From the NCBI RefSeq assembly GCF_048007035.1, contig NZ_CP180355.1, positions 2,666,001-2,730,000 on the forward strand: DNA of 64,000 nucleotides, written 5' to 3'. Numbering within the stretch: the stretch's first letter is position 1; every line of letters starts with the position of its first letter. Source of the stretch: Imperialibacter sp963977595. Its GTDB lineage: Bacteria > Bacteroidota > Bacteroidia > Cytophagales > Cyclobacteriaceae. Positions 52,139-59,322 of the stretch are shown piece after piece. Below the pieces are notes generated by a model. That model did no database searches and was not told where the DNA came from. It saw only the letters and a program-made list of their open reading frames with translations. The position numbers were made by a program, and so were the translations under genes.

Positions 52139-52960
52139 ATGTCAAAACAACAAATTGTCTTAACCATATTAGGGGTTGGGCTGATCATCGTTCTTTTCAG
52201 TCTTCCCAAGGTAGTCGTAGACAATGACAGTGATATGGCTGAAGTACCGTCAGCTACGCAGGAAGAAAATGCAGGAGCTGAAGAAATACCAGGAGCCCAC
52301 GAAGTAGAACTGTCTGATTCTGACCAGCAAAAGATACAATATTTCAAGGAGCAGTTAAAAAATCCAAACAATTCAGCTATCTTTGCAGACTCTTTGGCGA
52401 ACACCTTCCTTTTGGTACAACAATTGGACAGTGTTGCCAAGTACGCTGACCTCCTTGCGGAGGTCGATCCGTCAATAGAGGCAAAGGAGAAAGCGGGTAA
52501 TTATTATTACGAAGCGTTCGGTTTTGCGGCGGATGATGCCAGGGCCAAAAAGCTCGGAAGTAAGGTTCAGGAATTGCTTGGGGAGGTTTTAAAAGCCAAT
52601 CCGGACAATTTGAGTGCTAAGTCAAAAATAGCCATGACCTACATCTCTTCACCGAATCCCATGCAGGGAATTTTGATGTTGAGAGAAATTCTGGATAAGG
52701 ACCCTGACAACAAAGAGGCCCTTTACAACATGGGTATTCTTTCGATGCAGTCGGCACAGTACGATAAGGCGGTAGAGAGACTTGAAAAGCTCTTGACAAT
52801 TGACCCTGAGAACATCCAGGCCATGTTTTATCTTGGTGTAAGTTATAAGGAGTTAGGCGACAAGCAGAAAGCTAAAGCCTGGCTTATCAAAGCGAAGGTA
52901 ACGGAAAACGATCCGGCAGTAAGCGCCGCAGTTGACTCTTACCTTCAGGAGTTGAATTAA
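52139..52960 (+). CDS. TPR-repeat protein with N-terminal membrane anchor
   Basis: 273 residues. A membrane helix (5-24, 'QIVLTILGVGLIIVLFSL') is followed by an acidic linker and TPR units in the last 120 residues ('KEALYNMGILSMQSAQYDKAVERLEKLL' region, 'NIQAMFYLGVSYKELGDKQKA'). Partner unknown. It begins 28 bases after the HU-like gene; the two are probably co-transcribed with the small basic gene and RNase G that follow. Confidence 0.85.
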   Translation: MSKQQIVLTILGVGLIIVLFSLPKVVVDNDSDMAEVPSATQEENAGAEEIPGAHEVELSDSDQQKIQYFKEQLKNPNNSAIFADSLANTFLLVQQLDSVAKYADLLAEVDPSIEAKEKAGNYYYEAFGFAADDARAKKLGSKVQELLGEVLKANPDNLSAKSKIAMTYISSPNPMQGILMLREILDKDPDNKEALYNMGILSMQSAQYDKAVERLEKLLTIDPENIQAMFYLGVSYKELGDKQKAKAWLIKAKVTENDPAVSAAVDSYLQELN

Positions 52961-52992
52961 AAAAATTGTTTAACAAATAAAGACATTCGCAT

Positions 52993-53082
52993 ATGCCTTG
53001 CGGAAAGAAAAGAAAGAGACATAAGATCGCTACTCACAAGAGAAAGAAAAGACTCAGAAAGAACAGGCACAAGAAGAAGTAA
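52993..53082 (+). CDS. 29-residue basic protein of AURKAIP1/COX24 (mS38-like) type
   Basis: A tiny gene coding MPCGKKRKRHKIATH... and ending ...RLRKNRHKKK, stop TAA at 53080. More than half of its residues are Lys, Arg or His. The phrase 'GKKRKRHKIATHKRKKRLRK' is the core of the AURKAIP1/COX24 domain, shared with the mitochondrial ribosomal protein mS38. In Bacteroidota such short proteins are common and probably bind the small ribosomal subunit. It lies 24 bases before the RNase G start. Confidence 0.8.
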   Translation: MPCGKKRKRHKIATHKRKKRLRKNRHKKK

Positions 53083-53106
53083 TTTACTTTTTAAAACGGA
53101 ATCAGT

Positions 53107-54660
53107 GTGAGCAATGAATTAATAATAAATTCGACTCCACAGGGATCCCGGATTGCCTTACTAAGAGACAAGCGATTGGTAGAGTATCATCAGGAAAGTG
53201 ATGATCATCAATTTAATGTTGGAGATATATATTTAGGCACTGTAAAGAAAATCGTACAGGGCCTAAATGCTGCTTTTATTGATGTCGGCTACGAGAAAGA
53301 TGCGTTTTTGCACTATCTCGATTTAGGCCCGCAAGTGCAGTCGTTGAATAAGTTCACACGACTTGTACTTACAAACAAAAATATAAGCCACAAGCTGGCA
53401 GGCTTTAAACCCGAAAAAGATATTGATAAGCTTGGCAAAATCAGCCAGGTACTTACCAAGGGTCAAAAGATACTTGTACAGGTTGTAAAAGAACCAATCT
53501 CCACAAAGGGCCCCCGGCTTTCTTGTGAATTGTCCCTTGCGGGACGGTACTTAGTTCTTGTACCATTCTCAAATACTGTCAATGTTTCTAAGAAAATTGA
53601 CAGCAGCGATGAGCGCAAACGACTTGTTCGTTTGGTGTCGTCCATAAAATCCGAAAACTTTGGTGTTATCATCAGGACTGTCGCTCAGGGCAAAGATGTT
53701 GCTGAGCTCGACAAGGACTTAAGAAACCTTGTTTCCATTTGGGAGGAAGGGATGAAGAACCTGAAGACAGCCCAATCGAAGGACAAGATCATCGGCGAAA
53801 TGAGCAGGACTAACTCTATTCTGAGAGATGTCCTCAACGAGTCGTTCGATGCCATCCACATCGATGACAAAAAAACCTTTGCCGACGTCCGTGCCTACGT
53901 TAACAAAATAGCACCCGACAAAGAAAAAATCCTCAGACAATACACCGGTAAGGTTAAAATATTTGAGCATTTCCACGTAGAAAAACAGCTCAAGATGTCG
54001 TTTGGCCGCTCTGTAAGTGTAGCCGGGGGAGGCTATTTAATCATTGAGCACACCGAAGCGCTTCACGTAATTGACGTTAACAGCGGCAACAAGTCGAATG
54101 CCGAAGAAGACCAGGAGTCGACGGCCTTGCGTGTGAACATGGACGCCGCATCGGAAATAGCCAGGCAGCTCCGGCTGCGGGACATGGGTGGTATCATTGT
54201 GATCGATTTCATTGACCTCAAAAAGCAGGATAACCGGAAGAAGGTTTATGAGAGGATGAAGCAGGAGATGAGCACCGACCGCTCCAAGTATACTGTGCTT
54301 CCTCTTTCAAAATTTGGTCTGATGCAGATCACCCGGCAGCGGGTAAGGCCAGAGATGAATATCAGCACGAGAGAGGTTTGCCCTACTTGTAATGGTACCG
54401 GCAAAATCACTGCCTCAGTAATAGTGGCCGATCAGATTGAGAAAAACATAGAACACATCTTTGGCAAGCAAAACGAGAAGAAGCTAACCATTAGCCTTCA
54501 TCCGTATCTTTATGCCTATTTCACCAAAGGGATTTACTCCAAGAGAGTACAGTGGTTCATGAAGTACTACAAGTGGGTTCACCTTATTGAGGACTCATCA
54601 CTAGGACTGACGGATTTCCACTTTGTTAATTCTACAGGAGAAGAAATAGAGCTGGTTTAA
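53107..54660 (+). CDS. rng: ribonuclease G/E family endoribonuclease
   Basis: RNA processing endonuclease, 517 residues from GTG 53107. An S1-like domain with 'VGDIYLGTVKKIVQGLNAAF' starts near 38, the catalytic DNase-I-like part has 'LHVIDVNSGNKSN' (metal Asp) near 316 and 'IIVIDFIDLKKQ' near 363, and the zinc link 'CPTCNGTG' lies near 425. The length fits RNase G rather than the much longer RNase E. It shares its stop (TTAA at 54657-54660) with the convergent barrel gene. Confidence 0.95.
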   Translation: MSNELIINSTPQGSRIALLRDKRLVEYHQESDDHQFNVGDIYLGTVKKIVQGLNAAFIDVGYEKDAFLHYLDLGPQVQSLNKFTRLVLTNKNISHKLAGFKPEKDIDKLGKISQVLTKGQKILVQVVKEPISTKGPRLSCELSLAGRYLVLVPFSNTVNVSKKIDSSDERKRLVRLVSSIKSENFGVIIRTVAQGKDVAELDKDLRNLVSIWEEGMKNLKTAQSKDKIIGEMSRTNSILRDVLNESFDAIHIDDKKTFADVRAYVNKIAPDKEKILRQYTGKVKIFEHFHVEKQLKMSFGRSVSVAGGGYLIIEHTEALHVIDVNSGNKSNAEEDQESTALRVNMDAASEIARQLRLRDMGGIIVIDFIDLKKQDNRKKVYERMKQEMSTDRSKYTVLPLSKFGLMQITRQRVRPEMNISTREVCPTCNGTGKITASVIVADQIEKNIEHIFGKQNEKKLTISLHPYLYAYFTKGIYSKRVQWFMKYYKWVHLIEDSSLGLTDFHFVNSTGEEIELV

Positions 54661-55298
54661 AACTTTAAACCGAGCTCCAATTGGAAGTAATCGCTCTTGA
54701 CAATAGGTTTTGCGTCAAGAGCGATTGTTTTTGAGGCCATGTTGGTCAGCCCCCGGTTGTAGCTCAAGCCCCCAAACACAATAGTGGATATTCCAAGTTC
54801 CACTTCTGTACCAACACCCAGCACTGCCGACGCATCCACTGGCAGAAACTTTTCCACAAAAAAGTAGTCGTTGTTTTCAGGCGAGTCAAATATCTTGACG
54901 TCGATCATGGCCCCCACATGAAAGTAAATTCTACTGCCCGGCAGGTAGTCATCCGTGTACAATTTCAGCAATGCAGGAATCTGGAGATATTGTATTTTAT
55001 ATTCTTCGGTGGCATTGGCATATGAGCCGCCGTCTTCTCCGGCAAAATTGATCCCAACACTTTTTGGTGCAAAAGCAAGCCCTGTCGTGAAACTGTAGGT
55101 ATCCGTAAAGGCAATCTCTGTCACCACACCCAGCACCATTTTGAAACTCGCTTGCTGTGGCGACAGAATCAAAGTATCGGACAGGCTGGATACCCTGTTA
55201 ATATTATAAGAGGGAGAAAACCTGAGCCCGATTTTTACCTGCGAAAAGGCAACACCAGAAATGAGGCAAAAAATGGAAAGGATAAAAATTCTTTTCAT
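54657..55298 (-). CDS. outer-membrane beta-barrel protein (PorT-like/OMP_b-brl_2)
   Basis: 213 residues from ATG 55298, with a signal peptide ending 'SGVAFSQ'. Alternating strands such as 'KIGLRFSPSYNIN', 'YSFTTGLAFAPKSVGI', 'QYLQIPALLKLYT' and the terminal aromatic strand 'YFQLELGLKF' indicate an 8-10-stranded barrel of the PF13568 type, which includes PorT of the type IX secretion system. I cannot separate PorT from other members. It overlaps the RNase G stop by 4 bases. Confidence 0.72.
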   Translation of the reverse strand: MKRIFILSIFCLISGVAFSQVKIGLRFSPSYNINRVSSLSDTLILSPQQASFKMVLGVVTEIAFTDTYSFTTGLAFAPKSVGINFAGEDGGSYANATEEYKIQYLQIPALLKLYTDDYLPGSRIYFHVGAMIDVKIFDSPENNDYFFVEKFLPVDASAVLGVGTEVELGISTIVFGGLSYNRGLTNMASKTIALDAKPIVKSDYFQLELGLKF

Positions 55299-55420
55299 AA
55301 ATGATCGTTTCTTTACGCAAAGGGGCAAAGTCGCTGACCTTGCTGAAAAATAGTTTAATTCAATGTATCCCAGTTTTTTCAAAGTGGGATAATCTATAGT
55401 TTTAGTCCAAAGTTGATACT

Positions 55421-56410
55421 ATGAATCGAAATTATGCATTTCTACTCATTTTCTTTGCCTTCGCTGCTTGCGAAAACAAGGAATGTGAGATCAATCCCGA
55501 AATAGCGGCGATACCCATGGAGGTTTCTATTGAAAGGAAGGAAGTTCCACTTTTTAAGTCGACTACTTCTGGTGAGGTGAGGGCGTTTCTTGAAGACAAT
55601 CCGACGTTAGCTGACTACTTTTTGGATGCCAATCAGTATCCGTCCGACAGCGTGTTGGCCAATCAAATGATCAAGCTAATTCCCCACCTCGATTCATTGC
55701 AAATGGAAGTAGACGGAAAATTTGTGGACATAAGTTGGCTGGAGTCGCAGTACGCTTCTGCGTTTCAGCACCTCAAGTATTACTACCCAACCGCTAAAAC
55801 GCCGAAGGTGCAAACCATGATCACGGGTTTTTATCGGGACATCTATTTTTCGGACAGTCTGCTGGTCATCGGGCTGGACTTCTTCATCGGCGACGACTCG
55901 AAGTACAAACCCAACAATGTACCAGCCTATATTGCCCGCCGCTTTAAGCCTGATTATATCGTGCCGGCTTCTTTTTTCTTTTTGTCCGACTATTACAACA
56001 AGGTTGACTACGGCGATAATACGCTGCTGAATGAGATGATCACCGCTGGTAAGACGTACTATTTTACAGAGCGAATGGTGCCGTGTGTACCCGATTCTAT
56101 TATCATAGGGTTTTCTGAGGAAGAGCTGAGAGAAGTGCACAAGAATGAGGACGTGGTTTGGGCAAATTTTGTGCAAAACCAGCTGTTGTATGAAACTGAG
56201 CCAAAACTCATCAACAAGTTCATGGGCGAGCGGCCAAATGTGTATGAGATAGGAGAGAAATGTCCCGGACGTATAGGCGCCTGGGTGGGTTGGGAAATTG
56301 TAAGGTCTTACATGGAGAACAACCCGAAGGTCACCCTGCAGCAACTAATGGAGGAAGATGATCCGAAGAAGATTTTCACGCTGTCTAAATACAGGCCTAA
56401 TCCGCATTAA
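55421..56410 (+). CDS. gldB: gliding motility lipoprotein GldB
   Basis: 329 residues, lipobox 'FAAC' with Cys17. Segments 'YPTAKTPKVQTMITGFYRDI', 'LVIGLDFFIGDDSKYKP' and 'VPAYIARRFKPDYIVP', and the conserved end 'PGRIGAWVGWEIVRSYM', match GldB, a lipoprotein required for gliding in F. johnsoniae. It is separate from gldD and gldE by about 5 kb. Confidence 0.9.
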   Translation: MNRNYAFLLIFFAFAACENKECEINPEIAAIPMEVSIERKEVPLFKSTTSGEVRAFLEDNPTLADYFLDANQYPSDSVLANQMIKLIPHLDSLQMEVDGKFVDISWLESQYASAFQHLKYYYPTAKTPKVQTMITGFYRDIYFSDSLLVIGLDFFIGDDSKYKPNNVPAYIARRFKPDYIVPASFFFLSDYYNKVDYGDNTLLNEMITAGKTYYFTERMVPCVPDSIIIGFSEEELREVHKNEDVVWANFVQNQLLYETEPKLINKFMGERPNVYEIGEKCPGRIGAWVGWEIVRSYMENNPKVTLQQLMEEDDPKKIFTLSKYRPNPH

Positions 56411-57567
56411 CGGCCAAGGAACGTTAGCCACTTTGGGATTTGTTTGTTAAGACTGTAGCTCCTTTTCGCAAGGGTTAGCGCATTTTGACCCATGCTTTCA
56501 AGTGTATCTTCCGCTTGAAGTGATGGCCAGTGCTTGTCAAAAAACGATTGGGGATTAAAAGGGCTGTAAACAACTCCGCATTTTTTGTCTGTGATTTCAT
56601 CACCGATCCATCCGCCGAAGTTGCAGAGGATGGGTTTTCCAATCGCCAGGGCATCGAAGTACTTGTTCGGACTGCCCGTCCATAACTTGTCATATGGTCC
56701 AAAAGATAAATAGGCCATCGAAGCAGTTTTGAGCACACTTATAGCGGCCTCCTTGCTGGAGTGCGGCAAAAGCGAAACATTAAAAAGCCCTTTTTCGGCG
56801 ATCCTTTTTTTAAGCAAGGGCTCCTCCGCACCTTCTCCCATAAGAATGCACCGGAAATTCCTCAAGCCCCTTTTTTGAGCTTCTTCAGCCAAATCGATCA
56901 GGTAGCTGAGGTGGTTTGCTTTGCCCAAAGTGCCCACGTAGGCGACAGTAAAAAGATCTGTCGGTTCTCTCTCATGCGAGGGGGTGTTGGAAAGAGAAAG
57001 GTCAGAAAAATTGGTAACACAAGTGGTTTTACTGCCATAGCCCAGGTCATTAAAACAGTCTACCATCGCAGGACTCATGGCCACAATGCCTTTCGCTGAT
57101 TTGTAGATGGAAAGCTCCAGGCTCTTAAGGATTCGAATCAATAGCGGATTGAGCAAATACCCCATTTGTGCTGGCACATCGGGCCAAAGGTCGCCGACTT
57201 CAAAGAAATACGGAATGCTTTTTCTCCATCGGATCCACTTGGCCAGCGCACCAATGCTCAAAGGGGTGCTGATAGCATAAATGAAGTCCGGCCGGGATAA
57301 TGAGTTCACTTTCTTGTAGGCAGCAATAAAGAAGGCAGTGAAGGACCAAATCCGCCTAAAAAAACCCAGGTCGTTAGAGTAATGGATCGAAAGATAGTGA
57401 ACGGGGTAGCCGTCGATCAACACCGTTTTGCTCTCTTTTTTATTCCAGGCAGTCACTACCTCCACCTCATGACCAGCTTCCTTTAAGGCCCGGCACAAGT
57501 ACCACGAACGAATGCCTCCGCCTTCTTCTGGCGTTTTATAGTACTGATGAAGAAGGATCACCCGCAT
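56407..57567 (-). CDS. GT4-family glycosyltransferase (WbuB-like)
   Basis: 386 residues. The N-terminus 'MRVILLHQYYKTPEEGGGIR' is typical of the WbuB/WcaI-like group. The C-terminal half holds 'AYVGTLGKANHLSYLIDLAE' and 'GSPNKYFDALAIGKPI' (nucleotide-sugar binding, E-x7-E replaced by F-D-A-x-A-x-G-K-P). Probably adds a sugar to a surface polysaccharide or protein glycan. It shares a TTAA stop with gldB and begins 3 bases after the nth stop. Confidence 0.85.
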   Translation of the reverse strand: MRVILLHQYYKTPEEGGGIRSWYLCRALKEAGHEVEVVTAWNKKESKTVLIDGYPVHYLSIHYSNDLGFFRRIWSFTAFFIAAYKKVNSLSRPDFIYAISTPLSIGALAKWIRWRKSIPYFFEVGDLWPDVPAQMGYLLNPLLIRILKSLELSIYKSAKGIVAMSPAMVDCFNDLGYGSKTTCVTNFSDLSLSNTPSHEREPTDLFTVAYVGTLGKANHLSYLIDLAEEAQKRGLRNFRCILMGEGAEEPLLKKRIAEKGLFNVSLLPHSSKEAAISVLKTASMAYLSFGPYDKLWTGSPNKYFDALAIGKPILCNFGGWIGDEITDKKCGVVYSPFNPQSFFDKHWPSLQAEDTLESMGQNALTLAKRSYSLNKQIPKWLTFLGR

Positions 57568-57570
57568 GGA

Positions 57571-58221
57571 TTAACGCTGCTTCAGCGAGTTTTCATAGTA
57601 GCGGCAAAAGGACGTGATGGCGCATTCGTCACATTTCGGAGTTCGTGCCAGGCATGTATACCTGCCGTGCAGGATCAGCCAATGGTGGGCTTTGGGTATA
57701 TGCTCCTCGGGGATGTATTTTACAAGCTGTTTTTCTACCTCCAGTGGTGTATTGGCGGTTTTGGTTACCAACCCAAGCCGTTTCGATACCCGAAAAACAT
57801 GGGTGTCTACGGCCATTGTAGGCTGATTGTATATCACCGAAGCAATTACGTTGGCAGTTTTTCTCCCCACACCAGGCAGGGTTTGAAGATCCTCAATTGT
57901 GCCCGGAACTTCGGAATTGAAGTTTTCCACCAGCTTTTTGCCCAATCCAATCAGGTGCTTGGTCTTGTTATTGGGGTAAGACACACTTCTGATATACGGA
58001 AAAAGCTCGTCGAAAGTGGTAGCCGCCAAGTGAGCAGGCGTCGGGAAATCCTTGAAAAGAGCAGGCGTTACCAGATTGATCCTTTTATCTGTGCACTGGG
58101 CACTCAGAACCACTGCCACCAGTAATTCAAAGGGGTTGCCATAGTGCAACTCCGTTTCTGGCTCAGGAAAGTGCTCAGTAAAGAAATTTATAAAAGCCTC
58201 GTAGCGCTCCTTGCGTGTCAT
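57571..58221 (-). CDS. nth: endonuclease III
   Basis: Base-excision glycosylase/AP lyase for oxidised pyrimidines; 216 residues. Helix-hairpin-helix 'LPGVGRKTANVI' with catalytic Lys121, Asp139 in 'AVDTHVFRV', and a [4Fe-4S] cluster on Cys190-x6-Cys197-x2-Cys200-x5-Cys206. It lies between the small sigma-partner gene and the GT4 gene on the same strand. Confidence 0.96.
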   Translation of the reverse strand: MTRKERYEAFINFFTEHFPEPETELHYGNPFELLVAVVLSAQCTDKRINLVTPALFKDFPTPAHLAATTFDELFPYIRSVSYPNNKTKHLIGLGKKLVENFNSEVPGTIEDLQTLPGVGRKTANVIASVIYNQPTMAVDTHVFRVSKRLGLVTKTANTPLEVEKQLVKYIPEEHIPKAHHWLILHGRYTCLARTPKCDECAITSFCRYYENSLKQR

Positions 58222-58231
58222 CAGTCTCTCA

Positions 58232-58471
58232 CTATTTAGCGATAGACTGCAAATTTAGTTCTTTGGCTTTATCAAGGATATTTTTCACCGAGTTTTCAGA
58301 AGGAAAATAGTCGACGCAGCTAAGCTGCTGAGTGATCTCAATCAGCTGAGCAAACTGCTCCTGCACTTCGCTATCGCATAGCAAAGCACTTTCGATTTCG
58401 TTATTTTCTATTTCTGAAGTCTCTCCATATACATACCGTATCAGGTCATTTTCTGTAAATGTTTTTGTCAT
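58232..58471 (-). CDS. 79-residue putative soluble anti-sigma or sigma partner
   Basis: A small acidic protein with no membrane helix and no zinc motif. It begins with 'TENDLIRYVYGETSEIENNE', which resembles the N-terminal helix of anti-sigma factors ('LIRYLYGE' type). It overlaps the sigma gene by 26 bases and so is translationally coupled. If it is an anti-sigma factor, it is cytosolic and cannot transmit a signal across the membrane by itself. Confidence 0.6.
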   Translation of the reverse strand: MTKTFTENDLIRYVYGETSEIENNEIESALLCDSEVQEQFAQLIEITQQLSCVDYFPSENSVKNILDKAKELNLQSIAK

Positions 58472-59045
58472 AGGCTATACTTGTTTGCTGCATTCTCTTC
58501 CTCAGATTAATGAGAGCATACCGCATTCTGCCCAGAGCGGTGTTGATACTAACACCTGTCGAATCAGCAATGTCCTGAAAGCTCATTTGCATGTAATGAC
58601 GCATAATCAATACTTCCTTCTGAGCTTCGGGCAACTCCTGTATCAACTGCCGGAGCATTTGATGGGTTTCCATCTTAATCTGTTTATTCTCGATCGGGTC
58701 TTCAGCAAACTCAAGGGTGTTGAATACCTTGGAGCCATCCTCCATCACCACCACAGGGTAGCGCTTCTCCTTTCGAAAATAATCTATGGCCAAATTATGG
58801 GCTATTCGAAGTATCCATGGCAGGAACTTTCCTTCTTCATTATACCGGCCAGACTTAATCGTCTTAACGGCCTTTATAAATGAATCCTGCAATAAATCTT
58901 CAGCCACATAACGGTCTTTTACAATTAAATAAATCGTTGTATAAACTCTGTTCTTGTGCCTGTTTAACAGTGTACTAAAGGCTTCTTCGTCCCCGTTTCT
59001 GTACAGCGTTACTAATTGGCTGTCACTAATTTCATTCTTGCTCAT
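58446..59045 (-). CDS. ECF-type RNA polymerase sigma factor
   Basis: 199 residues from ATG 59045 (a TTG one codon earlier is possible). Region 2 'AEDLLQDSFIKAVKTIKSG' and 'FLPWILRIAHNLAIDYFRKEKR', region 4 'LPEAQKEVLIMRHYMQMSFQ' leading into a helix-turn-helix ('IADSTGVSINTALGRMRYAL'). Targets unknown. It is transcribed divergently from uvrA; direct repeats lie just upstream. Confidence 0.9.
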   Translation of the reverse strand: MSKNEISDSQLVTLYRNGDEEAFSTLLNRHKNRVYTTIYLIVKDRYVAEDLLQDSFIKAVKTIKSGRYNEEGKFLPWILRIAHNLAIDYFRKEKRYPVVVMEDGSKVFNTLEFAEDPIENKQIKMETHQMLRQLIQELPEAQKEVLIMRHYMQMSFQDIADSTGVSINTALGRMRYALINLRKRMQQTSIAYDKNIYRK

Positions 59046-59060
59046 CAAACTTCACTTTTA

Positions 59061-59102
59061 GTAACGTAGAGGTTTATGCCATATTGTAACAGTTAGAGGT
59101 TT
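59061..59102 (-). promoter_or_regulatory. direct repeats upstream of the second ECF sigma gene
   Basis: GTAACGTAGAGGTTT (59061-59075) and GTAACAGTTAGAGGTTT (59086-59102) share all but a 2-base insertion and one base, with a start-to-start distance of 25. They lie 16-57 bases upstream of the sigma start. They could be an operator or part of an autoregulated promoter. Confidence 0.35.
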
Positions 59103-59264
59103 AAAGTGGTTAATTCTATGTGCTTCGTGCACTATTATTTCTATGTTAAGATGTGAATTTTAGTCATTCATTTCCGCACATAAAAATTTTTTGCACAAAA
59201 GTTTTGTATAGATAATAATGTGTGGATAAGCTTCGTTTATCTTGGTTTACCTTAAATGAAACAA

Positions 59265-59299
59265 TTGAACTGCAATTCACCATTATAGACTTAAGTTTG
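59265..59299 (+). promoter_or_regulatory. candidate promoter of uvrA
   Basis: TAAGTTTG (59292-59299) matches the Bacteroidota TAnnTTTG element exactly. The nearest TTG (59265-59267) is 24 bases upstream, one base longer than the usual range, so the call is tentative. It would start a leader of about 15-20 bases. Confidence 0.35.
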
Positions 59300-59322
59300 C
59301 GTTGTAATACCCCCAGGAATAA

